A stretch of DNA of 64,000 nt from Limnomonas spitsbergensis (lineage: Eukaryota > Chlorophyta > Chlorophyceae > Chlamydomonadales): positions 744,001 through 808,000 of the forward strand of contig JAYJMM010000014.1 in assembly GCA_037349105.1 (NCBI GenBank), read 5' to 3'. A program made the position numbers and the translations under genes. The notes beneath the pieces were generated by a model. That model was given only the letters and a program-made list of their open reading frames with translations. It did no database searches and was not told the origin of the DNA. Positions 29,189 to 37,100 of this stretch are shown piece by piece (position 1 is the first letter of the stretch; each line of letters opens with the position of its first letter).

Positions 29189-30154
29189 ATGGCGGCCGAG
29201 CATGTTGCGAAGACGCAGCGTCGAGCTCGCAGGGCGCCGCCAGCAGCCGCGATCACTGTATCTCGCGAGACGATCGTCGACACGATCCGAGCAGCGCTCG
29301 ACGTTCCCTGCGCGCGCGTTGTCCTGGTGACGGGCGCACCGCGCTCCGGCAAGACGACCGCATGCCTTGCCGCCTTGGCGACCCTTCCTCTGCGTGCATG
29401 CGTGTGGGACTTGCTGGATGCTCCTTCGACATCGGCCTCGATGGCCGGGGACGTCGGCAGCCGACCACCTCAGCGTCGCATGGAGAGCTTCGCCGCACTG
29501 GGAGGCGACGCGTCCCTGCCGCGCGTTGGCGAGGTAAGATTCGCCGACGACGCCGACATCTCCCTCGTGTTGCTCAACTCCCACGCGATCGCGTGCTTTG
29601 CTGCGTCCCTTGTCTCTCTAGCTGCCTCTTCGGATGCCAAGGTGCTGCTGGTCGCTTCGTCATCCTATGTGCTCTGCGGCAGCAGTCTTTCAGCGAAGCG
29701 CATCGCGGAATGCGTGACGGTGCGGATAGAGCTCCGTCCACCGGCTTCCGAGCACGACGCCGAACCCATAAAACGGTCGCTGCCGTTCGGTCCTGCGTGT
29801 GCGCTGCACGCGTGGGCGCGCGTCGATGCCATGCACCTCGAGGCTGCCGGCATCGCGTCAGGTGTGTGTGAGCCGCTGCACAACGTCGCAACGGCGCTCG
29901 TCGCCGCCAGCTTGGCGCGTCTGACGGAAAAAAACGTCAGCCTTCGCCGACTAGATCTCGACCCTCAAGATGGGGTCGTGCGCCCTCTCGATGATGTACA
30001 CGACGACATCTCCGAGGCCGGACACGACATGGCTGCGCAACCAAGGCATCATGATGAACGCAACAATCACCAAGAGGAATGCGACGACACTCAGACGTAT
30101 CACACGGACATTCGAGGAACGTACGAGGCTCAGCTTTCTAACAACGCCTTCTAG
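29189..30154 (+). CDS. P-loop NTPase, possibly AAA+/clamp-loader-like
   Basis: 321 residues from the ATG after the TATA box (MAAEHVAKTQRRARR). Walker A is VVLVTGAPRSGKTT (about residues 47-60), followed by Ala/Leu-rich strands. A Walker B is not clear; DADISLVLLNS (about 112-122) is the best candidate. KVLLVASSSYVLCG then AKRIAECVTVRI resembles the sensor-1 strand and following segment of AAA+ proteins. Target unknown. The last 68 residues (from about 29951) run antisense through a small membrane-protein gene and look like poor-quality coding, so the functional domain probably ends near residue 255. Confidence 0.55.
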   Translation: MAAEHVAKTQRRARRAPPAAAITVSRETIVDTIRAALDVPCARVVLVTGAPRSGKTTACLAALATLPLRACVWDLLDAPSTSASMAGDVGSRPPQRRMESFAALGGDASLPRVGEVRFADDADISLVLLNSHAIACFAASLVSLAASSDAKVLLVASSSYVLCGSSLSAKRIAECVTVRIELRPPASEHDAEPIKRSLPFGPACALHAWARVDAMHLEAAGIASGVCEPLHNVATALVAASLARLTEKNVSLRRLDLDPQDGVVRPLDDVHDDISEAGHDMAAQPRHHDERNNHQEECDDTQTYHTDIRGTYEAQLSNNAF

Positions 30155-30229
30155 CTCGATGATGCGATCGCAATCGCGCAAGATGGTCTTGTAATCGACA
30201 TGTTTGGGAATGCGGTTTACTAGAGACAT
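29951..30229 (-). CDS. Small membrane protein, antisense to the end of the NTPase gene
   Basis: 92 residues starting MSLVNRIPKHVDYKTI. One membrane segment, IRLSVVAFLLVIVAFIMMPW (about residues 45-64). It overlaps the 3' end of the NTPase gene on the other strand by 204 bp. Its composition (helix, Arg/Lys boundary, hydrophobic span) looks more protein-like than the NTPase tail in the same DNA, so I consider it real. Its ATG abuts the divergent ORF upstream of the methyltransferase-like gene. Virion membrane protein is a guess. Confidence 0.45.
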   Translation of the reverse strand: MSLVNRIPKHVDYKTILRDCDRIIELEGVVRKLSLVRSSNVRVIRLSVVAFLLVIVAFIMMPWLRSHVVSGLGDVVVYIIERAHDPILRVEI

Positions 30230-30280
30230 ATGTGCGTGCGCGTGTGCGTGTGCTTCGATAGGTTGTTGCAAGTGCGGGCT

Positions 30281-31114
30281 ATGATGTTGTTAGACAAAGC
30301 CGAGTCGGCGTTCATTTTTCCTGTCCGTGACGTGTACGTCATGAAGAATCGACGAAAGTTGCTCAACGCACCCAAGTATAGCGTCGACTGGTTCACGTCC
30401 CACGAGCCCGCGTGGGAGAGGGAGCTGGTCCCGCGCCTGTCTGGGAAGATGGGTACTCGTGCCCTGTGTGTCGGGGTCTACGAGGGGCGCAGCGTGGCAT
30501 GGCTGCGACGACGCGTGTTGACGGCGACCGGTGCCTCTATCGTGGTGATCGAAGATTTCCGCACGCGCGAACCGTGCGTCAAGGACGGCGCGCGAAGTGT
30601 TTGGAACCATTCCTCGGACGTCGCATTGGCATTCGAGCGGAACACGCGACTGATGACGAACGGCGCATTGCGGGGCGCGTCGGTTCGACTGTTGCGCGAG
30701 TCGTCAGCGGACGGTCTGCGTCGCCTCATTTCGGCTTCTTCACCTGTCATGTTCGACTTGATTTGCATCGACGCTCAATCGTCGCGGCACGTGCTCGAGT
30801 GCGCGGTGCTCGCATTCCCCATGTTGCGCCCCGGTGTGGGCATCATGGTGTTGATGAACAACGTGCACGACCGTGTTCACGGCGCAGGGTGCCCCCGTCG
30901 CGGCATCGACGCCTTCCTGGGCAGCTACGTCTCGGAGGTCAAGGTTCTATCAGAGGGGTTCCACCTCTTCCTGCAGCGCAGGGCGTCAAGCCTTCCGCTG
31001 GGTCCCTGTCGTGCGGAGGTGTACGACGGCGAGGAGACCGAGCCCGCGTGTCCGCAACGCACGCGCTCGGGGGTCCCCGATCCATCACAACACCGGCGTT
31101 CGGCACCCCGATGA
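30281..31114 (+). CDS. Class I SAM-dependent methyltransferase-like protein
   Basis: 277 residues from the double ATG at 30281/30284. The core has a Rossmann-like order: RALCVGVYEGRSVAWL (motif I, GxxxGxS type), ASIVVIEDFRT (motif II, acidic end of strand 2), FDLICIDAQSSRHVLECAV (strand 4, DxxD-type) and MLRPGVGIMVLMNNVH (strand 5). This layout matches the Methyltransf_24 group. Substrate unknown. The C-terminal 40 residues are polar and low complexity. An in-frame ATG at 30230 would add 17 Cys/Val-rich residues and is less likely. Confidence 0.5.
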   Translation: MMLLDKAESAFIFPVRDVYVMKNRRKLLNAPKYSVDWFTSHEPAWERELVPRLSGKMGTRALCVGVYEGRSVAWLRRRVLTATGASIVVIEDFRTREPCVKDGARSVWNHSSDVALAFERNTRLMTNGALRGASVRLLRESSADGLRRLISASSPVMFDLICIDAQSSRHVLECAVLAFPMLRPGVGIMVLMNNVHDRVHGAGCPRRGIDAFLGSYVSEVKVLSEGFHLFLQRRASSLPLGPCRAEVYDGEETEPACPQRTRSGVPDPSQHRRSAPR

Positions 31115-31180
31115 AGCGATCACCGGAGAGTTCATGTTTCAGACAGCATGACTCGGGGTGCCGACTGCTGTGTGCATGCA

Positions 31181-31190
31181 CTTAAAGGCA
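31181..31190 (+). promoter_or_regulatory. TATA-like motif of rpb10
   Basis: CTTAAAGGCA, about 70 bp before the rpb10 ATG; the same box precedes the SSB-like gene. Confidence 0.5.
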
Positions 31191-31256
31191 CGTAGCAGCA
31201 TTGCACGCCATCCACCCACCCCCCCCCCCCCATCCCCACCGCGCGCGTACAAAGGC

Positions 31257-31523
31257 ATGATCATCCCCGTCCGCTGCTTCACCTGCGGGAAGGTTCTAGC
31301 AGACAAGTGGGAGGCCTACGTGCAGCGCTGCTCCGACGCCGGCATCGCGCTCGACGCCGGCGACCGTCAAGCGGGAAACGGCATTGCTTCCGGGCGCGCC
31401 GGGGAGCAGCCGGGCGCGGACGGCAAGACTGAGCGTGGCCGCATCTTGGACGGTCTCGGCATCACGCACGGGTGCTGCAGGATCATCATGATGACGCACG
31501 TCGATCTCTCTCTCGTCATCTGA
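31257..31523 (+). CDS. rpb10: RNA polymerase subunit RPB10 (subunit N)
   Basis: 88 residues. The N-terminus MIIPVRCFTCGKVLADKWEA is the invariant RPB10 start with the first zinc-binding pair CxxC. The second pair is in LGITHGCCRIIMMTHVDL, matching the family's CCRRMxLTHVDL. RPB10 stabilises the assembly of the two large RNA polymerase subunits. The usual length is about 65-75 residues; here a Gly/Ala-rich insert of roughly 25 residues (around residues 33-60) lengthens the loop between the zinc pairs. Start fixed by the conserved MIIPVRC. Its presence implies a virus-encoded RNA polymerase, although the large subunits are not in this window. Confidence 0.9.
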   Translation: MIIPVRCFTCGKVLADKWEAYVQRCSDAGIALDAGDRQAGNGIASGRAGEQPGADGKTERGRILDGLGITHGCCRIIMMTHVDLSLVI

Positions 31524-31849
31524 TGGACACATTGGCTTGTTTTCGGGTATACCGGTAGTCTAGAAAACCCTGTGTGAACCATGTCGATCTGCAGATCGTT
31601 CATTTTTTATGTTCGCTACCGAATTTTTCAGTCTTCAAGACAAGGCTGACAAGGTCCTGGGCATACGCAAGGCAAGACAGCAAGGCGGACGGCGTGTTCG
31701 TCTTCATCCAGTGAGAGTGGAACCGAGACGTGAACGCATTGAGGAACATTCTGATGCTGCTCCGAATGCACAGCCGTTCAGTCGTAAAAGTTTCGGAAAT
31801 GGGAATGAAAATGGGAATGGGAATGCGTGGCACCCACTCCAAAAAATGA
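31524..31849. other. Spacer after rpb10 with a repeat B copy
   Basis: No gene recognised. On the minus strand, 31560-31600 resembles 9474-9510 (GCAG, then GACATGGTTCACACAGG). The short ORF at 31609-31872 runs into the partial TIR element and is not convincing. Confidence 0.35.
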
Positions 31850-31945
31850 TGCCTCGAGGCAGATTCGTCTGAAGTCGCTGCTGTGCTGCCGTCTCTGTCA
31901 TCCGACGGCACCCCCGAAAAGTGACCACTGAACAAAAGTTGTGTC
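31850..31945 (-). mobile_element. Partial copy of the MITE-like element (copy 3)
   Basis: The reverse complement reads TTCAGTGGTCACTTTTCGGG, GGTGCCGTCGGATGACAGAG and later TGCCTCGAGGCATCATTTTT, matching the left arm of copy 2. The outer GGACCC end is decayed and no second terminal repeat was found, so it is a solo end. A repeat B motif lies 50 bp further on, at 31993-32040. Confidence 0.5.
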
Positions 31946-32068
31946 CGAAGTATTACTTACTTTCTTCATTACAAGATTTGCATGCTGGGAATGATCTAGT
32001 GGTTCACGTGGGTGTGTCCCAAACCATCTAGGACCGAGCGCAAACAAACCTTTGAGTGAAATGCCACA

Positions 32069-32839
32069 CTACAGCAGCAGCTTCCATGCATCGATCGCCT
32101 TGGAGACGGAGGCGGCCGACACGACCTTGCTCCTGCCCGCGGCGGACGCACGGCCGGAACTGGCAGCAGCAGCCTTGTTGCCGCAGCTGGCTCGCAACGC
32201 AGCAGACGCGTTCGCCTCCAGCAGCGTTCGCAGCAAACCGCGAGCGCCCTCGCTCACGCGGAGGGCAGGCGCCTGACGCGACTTGTACTCGCGCAGGACC
32301 GCATCGACCGTGTCCGCGCTTAGCCATCCGCCTCCCCCACCGCCGGTCATGAGCGAGTCCTGTGCGTTATGGGGGCCGAACAGGTCGCTCGCGCGCATCT
32401 CGAAGCGCGTCACGTTGGCGTCCAGCATCTCCGGGGGGGGGAAGGACGACGTGTAGCTTCCGTCGTTCGACGCCGAGTAGGACGCCGCGTCGACCGGGTT
32501 TGACGGGTCGAAGTAGGACCCGGGGAGCACCGTGCCGCCGTGCCCGCCGTGCATGAGAAGCTCGCCACGGCGCATTCTTTGAGCGCCGGACGTCGCTCCG
32601 ATCGGGAGCGTCAACATGTTGGCGACGCGCGACAGGTTGTGCACGTCCTCCGGTTGCAGCGTCTTCGTCTTGGCGATGATGCGCAAGGTGTCTAGCAGTC
32701 GGCACGCCACCCTGTAGACGAGGAGACCGAGGGCTGCGCGGGCATCCGCACATCCCCTGGGCGTGCTCGGAGCGTGGAGGCCGAGGGAGCCGAGAGCGTC
32801 TTCGAAGGCGCGGTCGCTCACAAGCGATGATGCGGCCAT
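32069..32839 (-). CDS. Conserved viral protein with a possible histone-like helix-loop-helix segment
   Basis: 256 residues. An N-terminal helical segment, LLVYRVACRLLDTLRIIAKT then LQPEDVHNLSRVANML (about residues 39-76), has the spacing of a histone-fold or TAF-like helix pair. The middle region, HGGTVLPGSYFDPSNPVDAA, resembles a conserved HGGxxLPxEYF motif I recall in algal giant-virus proteins. The C-terminus is Ala/Ser-rich and basic and ends AIDAWKLLL. Function unknown; a DNA-packaging or transcription role is only suggested by the helix pattern. Alone on the minus strand between repeats on both sides. Confidence 0.55.
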   Translation of the reverse strand: MAASSLVSDRAFEDALGSLGLHAPSTPRGCADARAALGLLVYRVACRLLDTLRIIAKTKTLQPEDVHNLSRVANMLTLPIGATSGAQRMRRGELLMHGGHGGTVLPGSYFDPSNPVDAASYSASNDGSYTSSFPPPEMLDANVTRFEMRASDLFGPHNAQDSLMTGGGGGGWLSADTVDAVLREYKSRQAPALRVSEGARGLLRTLLEANASAALRASCGNKAAAASSGRASAAGRSKVVSAASVSKAIDAWKLLL

Positions 32840-33059
32840 CGTGCAAGAGAGGGTGTGTGTGTGGGGGGTCGCTGTTGTAACCTGCGCGTGGATATTTCTT
32901 GATCACGCTATCGGGACATGCATGGCGGAGGGGGGGGGGAGGGTGTGCGGGTATCTCGGGCGCGAGCATTGCGGACGATTGCCTGCGATCGATTGGCGTG
33001 AGGATGGCGCAGCCTGCGCCAGTTAACCTTACATTCGCTTACATACTTTGGCGAATCGA
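32840..33059. other. Spacer
   Basis: GT-rich and G-run sequence (9 G at 32931-32940); nothing recognised. Confidence 0.3.
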
Positions 33060-33500
33060 AACCTCTAATCCATGTTCAAAAAATCGGAGACGCGTTCAGG
33101 GAACCCACGAAAACATATGCCGAGGTCTATCGGATGAGTTTGACGGGGTTCTCAACGATATGTACGCATGCTCGATTTCCTCTTGTACGTGCTCCAAGGC
33201 AACGAGTTCCGCAGCGGTTTCGTCGTTGCCCCGATTAATCAGGAAGGCAACCTACACACGACCGCTAGACACCTTGGACCGATCATGTTCCCGCGTCTGG
33301 AGTAGTAACCATACCTGCCGTGATCGCCCACAAGCAATCCCGCTTCGTCGATGCACACAATGTTCGTATGCGTTCGTGATGTTGTATGGGGGTGAATGCT
33401 CGACGACGTTGTAAACCTTCTTCCTGCTGTATTTGAGGTCCTTCAGCAACTTCCCTCTTTTTTCTGGGGATGTGGACGGACGGATGGTTCTTATGAACCC
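33060..33500 (-). pseudogene. IS630/Tc1-mariner-like DDE transposase remnant
   Basis: On the minus strand around 33370-33270 one frame reads NIVCIDEAGLLVGDHGRYGY then YSRRGN, the strand carrying the second catalytic Asp and the RGYSxRG segment of IS630-type DDE transposases. Just upstream, another frame has KDLKYSRKKVYNVVEHS, similar to the helix-turn-helix part. Further frames hold short helical pieces. Stops and frame changes break it throughout, so it is dead. It could have arrived with the virus or the host. Confidence 0.45.
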
Positions 33501-33564
33501 ATATATGTACGCTGATGTATACACTTAGTAGAGTTTGTCTACGCCACGCAAGCGTTCACGCCCA

Positions 33565-33616
33565 AAACGGTAGACGTATACTTGTCCCACCTTATTCCTG
33601 GTGCTGAGTGTATACA
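33565..33616 (+). repeat. Dispersed intergenic element A, copy 3
   Basis: Reads GGTAGACGTATACTTGTCCC then ACCTTATTCCTGGTGCTGAG. It contains the 3' end (stop codon) of the minus-strand gene 33592-34083. Strongest match is to copy 2; the first 30 bp match copy 4 at 47.54 kb. Confidence 0.6.
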
Positions 33617-34083
33617 TCGTACGACGCTGTGCCTGGCATGTTTGATCCTGCTTCTGGGAGTGCAGTAACGGTGACGAAGCGCTGAACTTCGCCTCTGTGC
33701 GCTCTTAGACGGTCTGCAAGGACGTCCAGGTTGGCCACCATGGTGGAGTCGGACGAGTACGTCGTCTTCAGATTTTGCAGACCGACGTCGCTCTGTTCCA
33801 TCTCTGCACACAGCCGCTCGAGGGTCCACCTCGCGAGCTCGACCGTGTCGGAGCTGGCCATGAGGCTCTTGCACAGCTTTATCGCACTCGTGATTGTGGT
33901 TCGTGCGTGCATCAGCGTGAGGTCGCGCGAGTCTCCGTTGACCCATCGCCGCATGTACTGTGCCTTGTTTGGGCAGTCAAGCGCGAGCTGTCCCTTGCGC
34001 ACGCACAGCTTTCCACTCTTCGGTACCATGCCGATGACTTTAAGCGATGCGATCGTGCTGTCCACAAACTCCTCGGACGTCAT
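33592..34083 (-). CDS. Conserved giant-virus protein of unknown function
   Basis: 163 residues starting MTSEEFVDSTIASLKVIGMV. It resembles a small family I recall from algal viruses, with the pattern LKVIGMVPKSGKLCVRKGQL, YMRRWVNGDSR, IKLCKSLM, WTLERLCAEME and GLQNLKTTYSSDSTMVANLD. The fold looks all-helical. Function unknown; conservation and its place next to the D5 primase-helicase suggest a core replication or virion role. Its last residues (YDVYTQHQE) are encoded within dispersed element A. A longer reading from 34155 would include an artefactual HTHAHTH tract. Confidence 0.65.
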   Translation of the reverse strand: MTSEEFVDSTIASLKVIGMVPKSGKLCVRKGQLALDCPNKAQYMRRWVNGDSRDLTLMHARTTITSAIKLCKSLMASSDTVELARWTLERLCAEMEQSDVGLQNLKTTYSSDSTMVANLDVLADRLRAHRGEVQRFVTVTALPEAGSNMPGTASYDVYTQHQE

Positions 34084-34151
34084 GTGCGTGTGTGCGTGTG
34101 TGCGTGTGTGCAAAAGTTGCAAACAAATAGTTCGCCACGCGAGCCGCGGTT

Positions 34152-37100
34152 TCATGCCTCATTTTCCTGGGGTGCCTCGTCTCCATTCCCCAGGGGTGCG
34201 AAACGGTCACGCACTCGGAATCCGCGATACCCGACGCGTCCTTTGAGCTGCGAGCTTCGAACCAGGGTGCGGTCGAGGTACTTCTGCAGCACCGCCTTGC
34301 CTGGCTTTGCGTTCTTCACCTGTTCGACCTTGACCCACTCCCGGAACTCTGAGATGGCGTCATCGAGCGCGAGGAACGCGCCGGCCCCTGCCACCTGCTC
34401 CTCCGCCGCGACCTTCTCGATACAGGAGTCGACGAAGTCGGCCATGTGATCGTTCGTGCGTTGGTACTCGCGCGTGCTGCGCACGACGTCGTCCGGCTCC
34501 TCGAGCGGAGAGCTGACGTACCTTCGATGGTAGTGTATGAGCATGGCCATGAAGTGCTCCCTCCACCCCTCTATCTTGGCTGACAGCTCCATGTCGATTG
34601 GAAACTCGTTCGGGCGCTCGGGGCTCGGGGTGGTCACGAACTTGGAGCCGAACTCGACGACGCGGATGCGGCGCCATGTGCCGCCGTCGTCGCTCGGCAC
34701 GTTCGGGAGCTGGTTGCACAGGAGGAACAGCTTGAACTGCGGCCGCCACTCCACCGGCGCCTTGAAGAGCTCGCGCGTCTGCACCGTGTCCCCGCCCGAG
34801 AGCTCCTTGAGCAGTCCGACGTTGAGTCGCTCGTCCTCGGACGGCTCCTGCAGCACCGCGAAGCGGCGCCCCTTGGCGCGCGCGATCTCGGGCGTGGCCG
34901 AGCTCGACGCGGCACGCTTCTGCGTGAGCAGCGTGACCGGAAACTTGCAACAGTACTGTCCGAGCGACTTTTCGAACAGCGAGACGGTGAGTGACTTTCC
35001 GTTGGAATTGTGCGTGGCCACGAAGTCGGCCATCAGGTACCGGTGGTTGCCGTCGAGCTCGAAGCCGTAGAAGTCGTCGTCGTCCAGCTTCGAGACCGCA
35101 AACTTCTGCGCGAGCCAATGCGGTCGAGCCGGTGCATCGGGCGTCATCGGCGTCTTGATGTCGAGCGTTCGCTCCAAGAACTCTTGCGGCGTCTGTCCGA
35201 ACTCGACCGTCACGAACTGGCCCTGCAGGCGCCTCCCCGGGTGGCAGTCGAGTCCGAGCGAGCGCGCGACTCGCAAGACCTGTCCGGCGAGCGCGAGCGG
35301 TCGCACCGCGATCGCGCAGGTCTGCGATACGCTCCCGTGTCGCTTTCCAACCCCGAACGCCGCGGTCTGGAGGAAGGTGGCGAGCAGTGCGCGGCGAGTG
35401 TCGACGTCCGGCGCTAACACGGCCGCCTCGGGGAGCAACATGGACGGCCCGTCGCGCATCGACCTGGCTGCAGATCGTCCCGCCTCGCATGCGGCCTCGA
35501 TGGTCATGGGCGGCGTCGTGTCCGTCGTCCCACGCGCCGCGTACGTGACCGCGCCAGGTCTGTACAGGCGTAGATGTCGGTCCAGGCCACCGACGGCCGC
35601 CACGTGCGTCAGGTAGTCTCGCACCGTCGTGTCGACGACGTCCCCGTCGACGAGCAGCTTCCATCCTGGTTCAGGGGGTGACGGCGCGATCCCTTCCGCC
35701 ACCATTTTCGAATGCGCCACCACCGCGTCGGAGAAAGACGGGAACACGGCTCGCCTCTGTCGCCAGAGCACAGAGCCTTTCCCGCCGTTAAGGTCGAAAT
35801 TCCTTGCATCCGTCGTGGTCTCTAGCCACTCCAGCGCCTGTCCGCATTGTGGCGCGGCGCAAGAGGAACTGCCGGAGGCCAGCGGCCTAATCGCGACCGT
35901 CTCACACGCGCGCAGGGACAGCACGTGCTCCCCGTTGACGACGAACGATTGTCTCAGCCCTTCGCCTCCGGCGCCCGAGGCACCCAACCCTCCGGCGCCG
36001 ACCGAGGGTACGATTCGGTACATGTCGCCTCTTCCGCGGCACAGCGCGAGCACGCGCCTCGAGCTGTTTCCGTCGTCACCGAGCAACCGGTCTCCCACGT
36101 CGACGTTCTCGACCGCTTTCGTGTCGCCGTCGGCGAGCATGACGCGCGTGCCGGCCGCATGGCATCCAGACCCCGTCCATATGTGGAAGCGCTCCTCTCG
36201 TTGCACGCCAGAGAGGCAGGACGCCAGCGTCATCAGCACGTATTCTCTGATGCGCGTGCACGGGTGCACGGACTCCCAGAAGCGGCAGACGTCGCGCACG
36301 GTGGGGTGATCCGGAACGTACGGGATGTAGTTGATGCCGGTCGTGAAGGACACGTTGTCTTCCGGCCTCCCCTCCCTGAACTCGTGTTGCTCGAGGTCGT
36401 ACACGCCGTTCTCGAAGCCGAGCAAGTTGATGTCGCTGTCCAGCTTGTCCTCGAAGCGCTCCTTGTAGAAGAGCTCGGCGCACTCCTTCATGACGTCGTC
36501 CTTGAACTTGGTGACCTTGAGCTTGAGCGCGAGCTCCGTCAGTTTTTTGATCTGCTCGGCGCAGGATTTGTGCACTTCCTCCCTCACCTGGTCGCGCTGC
36601 ACCTGCGACCCCGCCCCCCCCCCGCCGTCTTCCCCGTTGATGTGTTGGTGAAGCGCCGGAAACGCGTGTGCCCGCTGCGCGACCAGGCCGATCACCTTCT
36701 GGTACTCCTCGAACACGTCGATGCTCAGGCGCCGCCTGAGTGCGTAGCCGGAGTCGCATTCGTGCCATCGGTGGCCCTTGAACTCGTACCAGGTGCGGTT
36801 GCGCAGGCTGCAGCACGCAAACTCGTACCGGTAGAGGTGGTGGACGACGCGAGCGACGTCGTACTGCGTGGCTGTCGTGCTTCCCTTGATCAGTCCGACA
36901 AGGTCGGTCCGCAGGAGCTCCCTGTATCTCGCCGGCGAGTCCGATCGCGCCCACATGTGCAGCGTGCCGATGCCGAGCCCCCCCGAGCGCATGGAGTGCC
37001 ACAGCCTCGGACACTCTCCCTCGACGTACTTGTCCGATCTTTTCGAGATGTCGACCCACGCGTCGAGCAGCCGGTGGTCGATGTTGCGCAGGCACCATCC

